Part shown: one piece after another, positions 23,822-32,008 of the stretch
Layout of the letters: each line of letters opens with the position of its first letter
Position numbering within the stretch: position 1 is the stretch's first letter
From: Peptococcaceae bacterium
Lineage (GTDB): Bacteria; Bacillota; Desulfotomaculia; Desulfotomaculales; JACDOK01
Assembly (NCBI GenBank): GCA_017656185.1
Contig: JACDOK010000024.1
Span: forward strand, 1 to 32,136
Length of the DNA: 32,136 nt
Direction of reading: 5' to 3'
Made by a program: the position numbers and the translations under genes
The notes under the pieces: model-generated
What the model was told of the DNA's origin: nothing
The model's database searches: none
Seen by the model: only the letters and a program-made list of their open reading frames with translations

Positions 23822-25096
23822 CTAGCTGGTTACCCTGAAAAATTTAGCGCCGATACCCAGGGACGCAATGCCGAACCCGATAAGATAGACTATGGTTGCG
23901 GTTATGTCTCCCAGTGTAGCTCCCTCCATTAAGCTCAAGTACGCTTTCAGGGCCTGACCGTTGATGGTGAAAGCCGCTAAAGTGCTTGTGAACTCCGGCA
24001 TAACATACACCGGCAGGAAGCTGCCTCCTAAAAAGGCCATTACCTGTATGACAACGGACTGAAAAACGATGATGCCCCGTTCCGTCTTAACCAGACAGGC
24101 AATGAGGATGCCGAGGCCTGCCACGGCGAAAACAGCGCTGAAGGTGACGGAGGCCAGCCCGGCCAGGTCAGTCCCCCAGTCGACGCCAAACACCAGGTGC
24201 GTAAAGGTGAACATCACGCTCATTTGCAGCAGGGCGATGAGCATGGTGGCTGTAAATTTGCCGGCTACGATAGCACTTTTTTTCTGACCGGCGACTACCA
24301 GGCGGTCAAAAGTACGGCTGTCTCTCTCCTGCAGAATGCCGGCGGCGCCGAACCCGGCCGCAAAAAGAATGAACATCACGGCCATGGCAGCGGCATAGTA
24401 CTGCCGGGCGGAAATAATCTTTTTACCTTCTTCGGCAACAGTATTTATGGTCACCGAAGTGTGGCTGTTCTCCACCAGGCTGGTGAACAAGGTTGGTGAG
24501 TCGGGAAAAGGATTGGTAGCAATACCCTCGGCGATTTTCTCTTCCTGGATGACCTGCATGGCGATACGCGGCAGGGAGAGGGTATCGGTAAAGCTTTGCA
24601 AAATCCCCTGAAGAACGATTCTAGCAGCGCTGTCTGTGTTGGTGACAACGTGCAGGTTGATATTTTTTCCCATTACGTACTGCATGGAAAAATTATCCGG
24701 CAGGTAGACAATCGCGTCTATTTTTTGCTGCGCCAGCATCGCCCGGGCATCAGGTTCTGCCATGATGCGGTAGTCCAGAATTTTCTGCAGCTCATTTGAT
24801 GCCAGAAAGTCCTGCAGGAAGATTTCTTCCAGGTCAAGATTCCCGGCGGCACGGTTTATTTGTTCCTGCTGTTCTTCCGTTAACAGGTCCCACAGGGGGG
24901 GTGCTGCGGCCGGCGGCTGTTTTACGATCGCGATGGAAAGATGCGGGACCCCCTGGGAAGGGCCGTTAAAAAGCGGGCCCAGGGCCAGGCCCAGGATCGT
25001 AGTGAGGATCACGGGCATCGCTATTAATATCAAGAGCGCCTTTTTGTCCCGGAGCATAACCTGAACGTCTTTGAGGGCGATATACCAGAACGACAT
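23822..25096 (-). CDS. ABC-2 type permease, first subunit
   Basis: This 424-residue membrane subunit has the same architecture as its neighbour: helix 1 near residues 20-42 (KALLILIAMPVILTTILGLAL lies there, shown in parts as ILIAMPVILTTILG), a large outer domain to about residue 235, then about five helices. The stretch LQERDSRTFDRLVVAGQKKS is the typical ABC-2 cytoplasmic signature between helices 2 and 3. The ATG follows the stop of the ATPase gene after only four bases, with GGGAGGA in the ATPase 3' end, so the two are translated together. With the second permease it should form a heterodimeric transporter. Substrate is inferred only from relatives (LnrM/YfiM). Confidence 0.9.
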   Translation of the reverse strand: MSFWYIALKDVQVMLRDKKALLILIAMPVILTTILGLALGPLFNGPSQGVPHLSIAIVKQPPAAAPPLWDLLTEEQQEQINRAAGNLDLEEIFLQDFLASNELQKILDYRIMAEPDARAMLAQQKIDAIVYLPDNFSMQYVMGKNINLHVVTNTDSAARIVLQGILQSFTDTLSLPRIAMQVIQEEKIAEGIATNPFPDSPTLFTSLVENSHTSVTINTVAEEGKKIISARQYYAAAMAVMFILFAAGFGAAGILQERDSRTFDRLVVAGQKKSAIVAGKFTATMLIALLQMSVMFTFTHLVFGVDWGTDLAGLASVTFSAVFAVAGLGILIACLVKTERGIIVFQSVVIQVMAFLGGSFLPVYVMPEFTSTLAAFTINGQALKAYLSLMEGATLGDITATIVYLIGFGIASLGIGAKFFRVTS

Positions 25097-25100
25097 TTTT

Positions 25101-26054
25101 TTATGTCATCCTCCCGTCTCTGAGCCCTTTCCCCGTCAGGTGCAGAAAAACACTTTCCAGGTTAGGTTCCTGGATCCGGAAGGACTTGATTTTACAGTCA
25201 AAGGAGTTGAGGGATGCCACGACCCGGCTGAGGACAGCGCCGGCGTTGCCGGTTAACACCTTGATGGTGTTTTCGGCACAAAGCACTTCGTCAACCCCCG
25301 TCATTTGCCTGAGGTGGGCAATCGCGGCGGGAGAGACACCGGAGGTCCTGATCTCGATGGTTTCCCTTTCGCCCACGAGATGCTTTAGTTCTTCTTTGGT
25401 CCCCTGGGCGATGAGCCGGCCGTGATCGATAATGCCCACCCGGTCGCACAGGAATTCAACCTCTTCCATGTAGTGACTGGTATATAATACCGTCATACCG
25501 CTGCTGGCATTGAGATGTTTAATGGTTTCAAGAATGTGGCGTCTTGATTGGGGGTCAATGCCGACGGTGGGTTCGTCCAGGATGAGCAGTGCGGGTCTGT
25601 TCATCAGCCCCACGCCGATGTTGAGCCGCCTTTGCATGCCCCCGGAAAAGGTTTCGACCCGGTCTTTGGCCCGTGCGGTAAGCCCGGTGATGTCCAGGAC
25701 CTCTGCCACCCGGGCCTTAAGCTTCTGCCCTCTCAGCCCGTACATCCGCCCGAAAAAGGCCAGGTTTTCATAGGCGGAAAGGGTGGGATACAGGGCGATG
25801 TGCTGGGGGACCAGGCCGATTAATTTTCTGACCCGGTCCGGTGCGGACAGAACGCTGTGCCCCTGCACCAGGACATCGCCGGAAATCGGGCGTAAAAGGG
25901 TACTGATAATGGCGATCGTGGTTGATTTCCCGGCCCCGTTGGGCCCCAGCAGCCCCCAGATTTCACCCTGCTGAACGGAGAAGCTCACATTGTCAACGGC
26001 TGTCTGGGGACCGTACTTCTTGGTCAGCTTGTTTACGGTGAGCATAGTCTGCAT
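25101..26054 (-). CDS. ABC transporter ATP-binding protein
   Basis: This is the nucleotide-binding subunit of the two-permease exporter. The 317 residues show Walker A GPNGAGKST (37-45), the Q-loop VPQHIALYPTLSAYENLAFF, the signature FSGGMQRRL, Walker B LLILDEPTVGIDP and the H-loop TSHYMEEVEFLCDR, all intact. The last 90 residues form the extra domain common in ABC-2 drug exporters. The ATG at 26054 has GGAGGCG eleven bases upstream; an in-frame ATG three codons later is possible. Only four bases separate it from the lipoprotein gene, so it is clearly within an operon. Confidence 0.94.
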   Translation of the reverse strand: MQTMLTVNKLTKKYGPQTAVDNVSFSVQQGEIWGLLGPNGAGKSTTIAIISTLLRPISGDVLVQGHSVLSAPDRVRKLIGLVPQHIALYPTLSAYENLAFFGRMYGLRGQKLKARVAEVLDITGLTARAKDRVETFSGGMQRRLNIGVGLMNRPALLILDEPTVGIDPQSRRHILETIKHLNASSGMTVLYTSHYMEEVEFLCDRVGIIDHGRLIAQGTKEELKHLVGERETIEIRTSGVSPAAIAHLRQMTGVDEVLCAENTIKVLTGNAGAVLSRVVASLNSFDCKIKSFRIQEPNLESVFLHLTGKGLRDGRMT

Positions 26055-26058
26055 TTAT

Positions 26059-27129
26059 TTATTTCGCCTCCGAGAAACCTTCCCAGAATTTCTGATCCCA
26101 AAAACCTTCCCAGAGTTGGGGCGTGTGCTTCCTGAAATCCCGGGCCGGGAAACTGTTTTCGGGGGTTATTGGCGGGAAGTCGATGCTGATGTCCTTTTCA
26201 ATGTTCCACCGCTGAAGCTGGATGTCCATATCCATGCGCATCGTAAAGTGCTCCCGGTCGCCGGCGGTAACCTTAAAACGGACATTTTTTTGTACCAGGT
26301 AACCATCCCGGTCAACCATCCCGGTAACGGTAAAACTTTCATAGTGCGCCTGGTTGATGCCCTCCACACAGGAAGCCAACAGTTTATCTAGGTGTGCTTC
26401 TATTTCCGGGGCGGTAGGCTGCTCATCCCGGGAACTTGTGGTATAACGCCGCCAGTTGGCAATGATGTGCCGGCGGATTGCTTCATCGGACAGGACGGCG
26501 GTAACCGTTTGGCGCGCGATTTTTTTGATTTCGGCATCGGTCAGGGTTATGTCGTACCGGGTGACCCTGATGTCTCCTTCCGGCGTGGTAATCAGCTTCT
26601 CGCCGGTGCGCTTGACGTTGTCTTCCCTGATAACGTTATTCCATATGTTGCGCAGCTTGGTCTCCAGGCCGGAGAAGGCCGGGTCTTCTTGCTCGGCTGC
26701 TTCCGTTTTATGCTGGTTTTGAGTGCCGGCCGGGTTGGCGTCGTCTTTGTCAATCACCAGGTACCTGGTGAACATCGGCAGGAGTACGATGATTTGATCT
26801 TTGTTGGCGTAGATTTTAAAGTCAACCCCCATCCCGGGGACATCGATGTGCCCGTCCACGTAGCTGATCTGTTTGGCACGGTCAAATTTTTCTACCAGGG
26901 TTCCCGATATTTCACTGAACATGGCCAGGTTTTGACGGGCTTCTGCGGTGAGGTCGGCGCTGTCAAAATCCATATGCATCTTGAATTTGGTCAGAACGTG
27001 GGCGCTGTTAATGTTTTCGGTCTTATTCACTGCCTGGCGGTATGCCTCGAAGTCGCTGGTCGACCGGCAGCCGATCACGCCGGCCGCGAGCAGCACCAGG
27101 CACAGGAGCAGAAGAATAGGTTTGCGCAC
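26059..27129 (-). CDS. Lipoprotein with LolA-like/DUF6612-like fold, ABC operon
   Basis: This 356-residue lipoprotein starts with a lipoprotein signal peptide, RKPILLLLCLVLLAAGVIGC, with the acylated cysteine at residue 21. After the N-terminal helix (DFEAYRQAVNKTENINSAHV), the chain reads as a long beta-sheet-rich LolA/LppX-type body with alternating strands (KFKMHMDF, GVDFKIYANKDQIIVLLP, VTRYDITLTDAEI, RFKVTAGDREHFTMRMDMDIQLQRW is one of the strands, shown in parts). The assignment to DUF6612-like proteins is tentative. GTG at 27129 is chosen because AAGGAGG lies eight bases ahead; the GTG at 27138 lies inside that ribosome binding site. It is the first gene of the ABC operon and could deliver or sense the exported lipophilic molecule outside the cell. 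Confidence 0.8.
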   Translation of the reverse strand: MRKPILLLLCLVLLAAGVIGCRSTSDFEAYRQAVNKTENINSAHVLTKFKMHMDFDSADLTAEARQNLAMFSEISGTLVEKFDRAKQISYVDGHIDVPGMGVDFKIYANKDQIIVLLPMFTRYLVIDKDDANPAGTQNQHKTEAAEQEDPAFSGLETKLRNIWNNVIREDNVKRTGEKLITTPEGDIRVTRYDITLTDAEIKKIARQTVTAVLSDEAIRRHIIANWRRYTTSSRDEQPTAPEIEAHLDKLLASCVEGINQAHYESFTVTGMVDRDGYLVQKNVRFKVTAGDREHFTMRMDMDIQLQRWNIEKDISIDFPPITPENSFPARDFRKHTPQLWEGFWDQKFWEGFSEAK

Positions 27130-27171
27130 GGGCGGCACCTCCTTAATCTTAATTGGTTTTCGTTGATTACC

Positions 27172-27177
27172 AGTATA
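27172..27177 (-). promoter_or_regulatory. Possible -10 box of the lipoprotein-ABC operon
   Basis: TATACT reads on the minus strand about 43 bases ahead of the lipoprotein start. No good -35 is present, as expected for an activator-dependent promoter. Confidence 0.35.
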
Positions 27178-27231
27178 AGGGTTAGGGAAGAACAGGACAT
27201 GTGGAAAGAGTCATATTTTGCGGAATGCTCT

Positions 27232-27247
27232 AGTGACATTTGTCACT
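27232..27247. promoter_or_regulatory. Perfect 16-bp inverted repeat, candidate response-regulator site
   Basis: AGTGACA and TGTCACT are separated by two bases. The site is about 74 bases ahead of the predicted transcription start of the lipoprotein-ABC operon and just after the response-regulator gene. Symmetrical sites of this type suit a dimeric LuxR-type regulator. Seen in sequence; binding is inferred. Confidence 0.5.
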
Positions 27248-27276
27248 GTGATGTGCCCGCCGCGTTTAAAGCACCC

Positions 27277-27936
27277 CTATGCCAGGTGGTTTTTAACGGC
27301 GAAAATGGCGAGCTGGGTCCGGTCCCGAAGGCCGAGTTTATTTAAGATGTTGCTCAGATAATTGCGTACGGTGCCTTCGCTGAGGTACAGTTCCTGTGCT
27401 ATTTCCTTATTGTTCCTGCCCCTGCCGACCAGCGACACGATGCTTTTTTCGCGGTCGGTGAGCAGGTTAACCTTTTCGTCCTGCATGAAGGACGGGGACT
27501 CCCGGGACGCCATGGCGGTGAAACGTTCTACCACGCGTGAGGCTACCTTGGGCTGGATGGGGGAGCCTCCGCGATAGGCCTCCCGGATGGCCCTGGCGAT
27601 TTCATCCGGGGGTGTTTCTTTCAGCAGGTACCCGCAGGCGCCCTTTCTCAACGCTTCAAAGATATATTCATCATCGTTGAAGGTGGTCAGCACCAGGATT
27701 CTGGTGCCGGGGAAATCGCGTTTAATGAGGGCCGTAGCTTCCACCCCGTTGACTACAGGCATTTTGATATCCATCAGCACGACGTTGGGGCGGTTGCGGC
27801 AGCAGAAACGATAGGCTTCCTGGCCGTCGGCAGCGGTACCGATGACTTCAATGTCCTGCTCACTGTCAAGGATCATTTTCAGCCCGCGGGTGATGATTTC
27901 CTGGTCGTCAACAAGCAGCACACGAATAGGGTTCAA
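27277..27936 (-). CDS. NarL/LuxR-family response regulator
   Basis: This 219-residue response regulator has a receiver domain with the acidic pair Asp10-Asp11, the phosphorylated Asp56 in VVLMDIKMP, the Thr in VLTTFND and the Lys in YLLKETPP. It ends with a LuxR-type helix-turn-helix (LTDREKSIVSLVGRGRNNKEI and LSEGTVRNYLSNIL, about 153-205). It should be phosphorylated by the sensor kinase encoded just upstream (34 bases apart) and control the ABC-lipoprotein operon downstream. The TTG start is preceded by GGTGGTG at about 12 bases; no other start gives the complete domain. Confidence 0.94.
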   Translation of the reverse strand: MNPIRVLLVDDQEIITRGLKMILDSEQDIEVIGTAADGQEAYRFCCRNRPNVVLMDIKMPVVNGVEATALIKRDFPGTRILVLTTFNDDEYIFEALRKGACGYLLKETPPDEIARAIREAYRGGSPIQPKVASRVVERFTAMASRESPSFMQDEKVNLLTDREKSIVSLVGRGRNNKEIAQELYLSEGTVRNYLSNILNKLGLRDRTQLAIFAVKNHLA

Positions 27937-27970
27937 GGGTCCGGTACACCACCTTTCTTATCTCCGACCT

Positions 27971-29179
27971 TTATGCCGGGTCACCGGGCGCGGCGGAGCC
28001 CCGACTTATCGCATCTGCTTCCTGCCTGTTAAAAAACGGAAGTTCAATATTCAGCGTAAATCCTTCCTCCGGTGCTGTCAACCAGCTGACCAGTCCGTTA
28101 ACGTCCTGCAATCTTTCGCGCATGCCATCCAGCCCCTGCCCCGGTTTTACGGCGGAGGCCCCCTTTCCGTTGTCCTTTACTGTGATGCAGAGCTTTGAGT
28201 CGTTCAAATGAAACCTTATAGCAACCCTGGTAGCCTGGCCGTGTCTTACGGCGTTAGTGAGAGCTTCCTGGATGGCCCGGAATACGGCCAGGCTGGTAAC
28301 CGGGGGCAGGGCGGGGATTTGATCCTGTCCCTCTAATTCCACTTCTATGTTGGCATGCCTTCTGAAATCGGTGATCAGTTCTGCAATGGCTTCCGCTAGA
28401 GAGCGGTTCTTCATGGCACGCGGGTGCAGTGCTTCTACGGCCCGGCGCACGTCAGCAAGGCTGCTGCGGGCGCGGGTTTTAATTTGTTCCAGCATTTTTT
28501 CCGCTTCGGAAGGGCGGCGGGCTATCAGGCGCTGGCACATTTCTAATTCCATGATCAGCGCCGTAAGGGAATGTCCCAGGGTATCGTGTATTTCCCGTGC
28601 CAAACGATTGCGTTCGGCGGCAATGCTTAGTTCCCTGACCCGGGCGGCGTACTCCTGCAGCTCGCAGTACAGGCGGCGGGTGTGTTCTTTTTCTTCGTGC
28701 ATGGCCCTGGCGTAGTAGAGCACGACGGTCACCAGCACGGCGCTGAACACGGCAAAGATCAGGGAGGCTATTTGGGCGGGTGTGGGGCCGCTGTAAAGCA
28801 AATTGATAAACTTCAGCGAAGAAACCAGCAAAATGACGGTATTTACGAGCAGGGCCTGTTTCCTGTTCAGATCGAGGGCCGCGGAAACCAGCAGGATCAG
28901 GTAAAAGGAGTGCAGGTAGTAGTTAACGGCGAACCTGGCGTTGTACTCAAGAAGGGAAATGAGCGTTAGGTCTAAAAAGTATGTCAGAAAGTAGAGCCGG
29001 TGCTGCCTTACGGCCGGCAGTTCCTTGAGGTGCATGCCGGCAAGCAAGGCCGTAAAGACAACCACCAGGACCTTCAGACGGTCCGGGCCGGGCGCTTCGA
29101 GGCTGAGCGCGCTTAGAAAAATGAAAAGCAGCACCACGGCTCGTATGGTCAGCAGCAGCGGGCGAGATAAGACCGGCAC
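27971..29179 (-). CDS. Membrane sensor histidine kinase (HisKA_3)
   Basis: This 402-residue sensor kinase has five or six hydrophobic segments in its first 160 residues and little outer loop, so it probably senses a signal in or at the membrane. The dimerisation/phosphoacceptor domain has His198 in LAREIHDTLGHSLTAL, and the ATPase domain has the N box IQEALTNAVRHG, the G1 stretch VKDNGKGA and the G2 stretch GLDGMRERL. All match the NarX/DesK-type HisKA_3 family that works with LuxR-type regulators. GTG at 29179 has AAGGGG nine bases upstream. The kinase, regulator and ABC exporter genes lie in order on one strand, as in Bacillus LnrJK-LMN. Confidence 0.93.
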   Translation of the reverse strand: MPVLSRPLLLTIRAVVLLFIFLSALSLEAPGPDRLKVLVVVFTALLAGMHLKELPAVRQHRLYFLTYFLDLTLISLLEYNARFAVNYYLHSFYLILLVSAALDLNRKQALLVNTVILLVSSLKFINLLYSGPTPAQIASLIFAVFSAVLVTVVLYYARAMHEEKEHTRRLYCELQEYAARVRELSIAAERNRLAREIHDTLGHSLTALIMELEMCQRLIARRPSEAEKMLEQIKTRARSSLADVRRAVEALHPRAMKNRSLAEAIAELITDFRRHANIEVELEGQDQIPALPPVTSLAVFRAIQEALTNAVRHGQATRVAIRFHLNDSKLCITVKDNGKGASAVKPGQGLDGMRERLQDVNGLVSWLTAPEEGFTLNIELPFFNRQEADAISRGSAAPGDPA

Positions 29180-29456
29180 AGAAGAAGACCCCTTACGTTA
29201 CAATCCCATCAGAGATTATGGCCGCACCGCGGCTTGTCCTGATTAATTTTGGCCCCGTCCCGGTTGGCTGCGGTCTGGCACCCTGCGGCACCTCACCGGG
29301 ACCAGCCTATATTCCAGTTATTGCTATTATACCTCTCTTTATGCTTTATTGCCAGCCGGCTTTTGGTAAGGTGTGTTTTGTTTTAGTAATGACAAGGATA
29401 ACAGGGCGGTGAAAGCTAAAAAATAAAGTTAGCCTGATAGGAAAGGGAGTGAGCTT

Positions 29457-29933
29457 TTGACCGACCACCATTCCAACACGGATATCGGAGAGAAGAATCA
29501 GGAATATTACCAGCGTTTGAAGAGACGGGTGATTGATTATGCCCGTTCGAAAGCCGGTAAGGTGGGAGAGAAGGTCGCGGAGTACCTTTTACTGCTGCCG
29601 GACATGTTTTTGTTGCTGGTACGCCTCAGTTTGGACCCCCGGGTGGCTTCCACTGAGAAAAAGATTTTGGCCCTTGCCGTTTTGTACATTATATCACCCC
29701 TTGATTTTCTGCCGGAGGCTGCGTTCGGACCTCTGGGACTGTCCGATGACGTAGTATTGGCTTTGTATGTATTAAACAGGATGATCAACAATGTTCCCCG
29801 TGAAGTGGTGCTGGAGCACTGGAGCGGGGACCGCGACTTGTTTGAAACGGTGCGTTCCGGGCTGGCCGTGGCGGACCGGTTTGTAAGCCGGCGTGTGCTG
29901 GAGCGGATCAACAGGTTGCTTGGCAGGCGTTGA
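29457..29933 (+). CDS. YkvA family (DUF1232) protein
   Basis: This 158-residue protein has the DUF1232 signature KKILALAVLYIISPLDFLPE followed by LGLSDDVVLALYVLNRM (about residues 62-108). Members are small membrane-associated proteins of unknown function, common in Firmicutes. The signature region provides the only hydrophobic stretches. TTG at 29457 is the start: AAAGGGAGTG lies about seven bases upstream. It is divergent from the sensor kinase gene with 277 bases between, in which I see no gene. Confidence 0.9.
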   Translation: MTDHHSNTDIGEKNQEYYQRLKRRVIDYARSKAGKVGEKVAEYLLLLPDMFLLLVRLSLDPRVASTEKKILALAVLYIISPLDFLPEAAFGPLGLSDDVVLALYVLNRMINNVPREVVLEHWSGDRDLFETVRSGLAVADRFVSRRVLERINRLLGRR

Positions 29934-29961
29934 TCGGGGCATGTCCGCTTTTTGATGGACG

Positions 29962-29988
29962 GGATTAACAGGATGGACAGGATATATA
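29962..29988 (+). repeat. Three 9-bp direct repeats
   Basis: GGATTAACA, GGATGGACA and GGATATATA follow one another between the YkvA-like and CsaA-like genes. Sequences of the type GATTAACAGGATGGACAGGA occur dispersed in many bacterial genomes; their function is unknown. Confidence 0.5.
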
Positions 29989-30028
29989 TTATTATGGCGA
30001 TTTTGGAAAAGGGGAGTTTGGCGGCAGA

Positions 30029-30361
30029 ATGATTACCATTGATGATTTTAAAAAAGTAGATATGCGTGTGGGGCGTATAATCAAGGTCGAGGACTTTCCC
30101 AAAGCGCGTAAACCGGCCTACAAATTGTATATCGATTTTGGCAAGGAATTGGGTGTCAAAAAATCGAGCGCACAAATCACCAAGCTGTACCGTAGGGAAG
30201 ATTTGGAAGGACGCTTGGTAATTGGGGTAGTGAATTTCCCCCCACGGCAGATTGCCGATTTTATGTCCGAGGTATTGGTGCTGGGAGTTGACGACGGTAA
30301 GGGCGGCGTGATACTGCTGCAGCCCGACCGGGATGCGCCTTTGGGTGTAAGGGTTTACTAG
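30029..30361 (+). CDS. csaA: CsaA-like tRNA-binding domain protein
   Basis: This 110-residue protein is a stand-alone tRNA-binding (OB-fold) domain, the same module found in methionyl-tRNA synthetase tails. CsaA of Bacillus is thought to act as an export-related chaperone. Visible family motifs are FKKVDMRVGRIIKVEDFP near the N-terminus, YKLYIDFG near 35-42, and VIGVVNFPPRQIADFMSEVLVLG near 64-86. The length is normal for CsaA. AAGGGGAG lies about 13 bases ahead of the ATG. The following helicase gene is 84 bases downstream. Confidence 0.92.
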   Translation: MITIDDFKKVDMRVGRIIKVEDFPKARKPAYKLYIDFGKELGVKKSSAQITKLYRREDLEGRLVIGVVNFPPRQIADFMSEVLVLGVDDGKGGVILLQPDRDAPLGVRVY

Positions 30362-30445
30362 AGAGGTTATTGATGTATTAGAGAAGAAATACTATTTACG
30401 TAGAGAAAATAGCAAAATTATACGGTTAAGAGAGGTTACGTAATT

Positions 30446-32008
30446 GTGAATGCGCGAATATTTGAGGATTTTAATCTAAAACCTGAATTAATAAAGGCAG
30501 TCGCGGTAATGGGTTTTGAGACGCCTACCCCTATCCAGAAAGAGGCTATTCCGCTCATTCTGGCGGGGCGTGATGTTCTAGGACAGGCCCAAACCGGAAC
30601 CGGAAAGACGGCGGCCTTCGGGCTGCCAATGCTCCATCTTATTGCCCTGGATGCGGGCATCCAGGGGTTGGTGATGTGTCCCACCAGGGAACTGGCTGTG
30701 CAGGTTGCTAAGGAACTGAACAGCTTGGGCCGTTTTTTGAAAGCCAGAGCCGTGGCCATCTACGGGGGGCAATCATTTGAGGTTCAGTTGCGGGCCTTGA
30801 GGAAAAATCCGCAGATTATTGTAGCTACTCCCGGGCGTTTGCTGGACCATATCCGCAGGAAAAACATTGAGCTGCGCGGCATCAGCATCGTGGTTTTAGA
30901 CGAAGCCGATGAGATGCTGGATATGGGGTTCCGGGACGACATTCAAACGATCCTTAAACAGTGCCCGCGTAAGCGTCAAACCTTAATGTTTTCTGCTACT
31001 CTTGCCGACCAGGTTCGGGAACTGGCCCACAGGTTTATGTCTAATCCCCAGTTTGTCACTGTTACCGGGGCTGAAGTTACCGTTCCTAAGATCGAACAGC
31101 GTTTTTACAAGGTCAATCCCCAGCAGAAGGTAGAGTCCTTATGCCGGATACTGGACGTGGAAAACCCCCCAGTAGCACTGATTTTTTGCCGCACCAAAAA
31201 AGGTGTTGCAGAGTTGGTGGAAGAACTGCAGGCGCGCGGTTACGCGGCTGAGGCCATCCACGGCGACCTTTCCCAGCGTGAGCGCGATAACGTAATGAAC
31301 CGCTTTCGCCAGGGTACTGTAGAATTATTAATCGCTACCGACGTGGCCGCCAGGGGGTTGGATATCCAGCACGTAACCCACGTTATTAATTTCGACATTC
31401 CGCAGGACACCGACAGCTATGTGCACCGCATCGGCAGGACCGGACGAGCCGGTCGGGAAGGGGTGGCCATTACCCTGGTAGAACCCCGTGAAATTAAACA
31501 GTTACGTTTTATTGAAAGGGTCATTCGAACCAGCATCGAAGAACGTTCCCTGCCTACCCTTGACGATGCCATGGAGCGGCGTAAGGAGCTTATTGTCGAA
31601 AAAGTTAAGTCAGCCATTAGGGACTGTACCGGTGATTACCAGGAAATGGCGACTGAGCTTTTGGACCGGCATGATGCGCGTCTGGTGGTCGGTGCTGTTT
31701 TAAAACTGCTTGATGATGAAGGGCCGGAACTGGAAAGGGCGGAGCTAGGCGAAGTTGATAACGATCTGGTGGCCGCAACCGTTCCTGTGGGCCGGATGCA
31801 GGGAATGAACGCCAATAGGATTTTGGATAAACTGGCCAATAATTTTGGCCTGCAAAAAGACCAGGTGGGGAAAATAAACATCGGCCGCAACATGACTACG
31901 GTAGAAGTGCCAGGTTATCTGGTTGGTGAATTGTCGGGACTTTTTCACAGTTCGGGGGGTTATAAGAGCTGCAGGCGGAAGAAACGGGGCTTCGGCCGCC
32001 GAAGGTAG
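30446..32008 (+). CDS. DEAD-box ATP-dependent RNA helicase (CshA/DeaD type)
   Basis: This is an ATP-dependent RNA helicase for ribosome assembly or RNA decay. All core motifs are intact: the Q motif with GFETPTPIQ, AQTGTGKT, PTREL, TPGR, DEAD (near residue 152), SAT, ARGLD and HRIGRTGRAG. After the core (to about residue 370) comes a linker and a DbpA-type RNA-binding domain (about 430-500, ATVPVGRMQGMNANRILDKL), and a basic tail RRKKRGFGRRR. DbpA-type tails target ribosomal RNA in some relatives. The GTG start at 30446 has AGAGG nine bases upstream, and 520 residues is normal. It is the last gene of the window; the 128 bases after it show nothing. Confidence 0.95.
   Translation: MNARIFEDFNLKPELIKAVAVMGFETPTPIQKEAIPLILAGRDVLGQAQTGTGKTAAFGLPMLHLIALDAGIQGLVMCPTRELAVQVAKELNSLGRFLKARAVAIYGGQSFEVQLRALRKNPQIIVATPGRLLDHIRRKNIELRGISIVVLDEADEMLDMGFRDDIQTILKQCPRKRQTLMFSATLADQVRELAHRFMSNPQFVTVTGAEVTVPKIEQRFYKVNPQQKVESLCRILDVENPPVALIFCRTKKGVAELVEELQARGYAAEAIHGDLSQRERDNVMNRFRQGTVELLIATDVAARGLDIQHVTHVINFDIPQDTDSYVHRIGRTGRAGREGVAITLVEPREIKQLRFIERVIRTSIEERSLPTLDDAMERRKELIVEKVKSAIRDCTGDYQEMATELLDRHDARLVVGAVLKLLDDEGPELERAELGEVDNDLVAATVPVGRMQGMNANRILDKLANNFGLQKDQVGKINIGRNMTTVEVPGYLVGELSGLFHSSGGYKSCRRKKRGFGRRR

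Noticed and set aside
26392-27345. 317-codon open frame on the plus strand
   Set aside because: It is antisense to the lipoprotein gene, which has a lipoprotein signal, ribosome binding site and operon context. The plus-strand frame has no recognisable domain.
29218-29412. 64-codon frame between kinase and YkvA-like genes
   Set aside because: No ribosome binding site and composition is low-complexity; no homology recognised.
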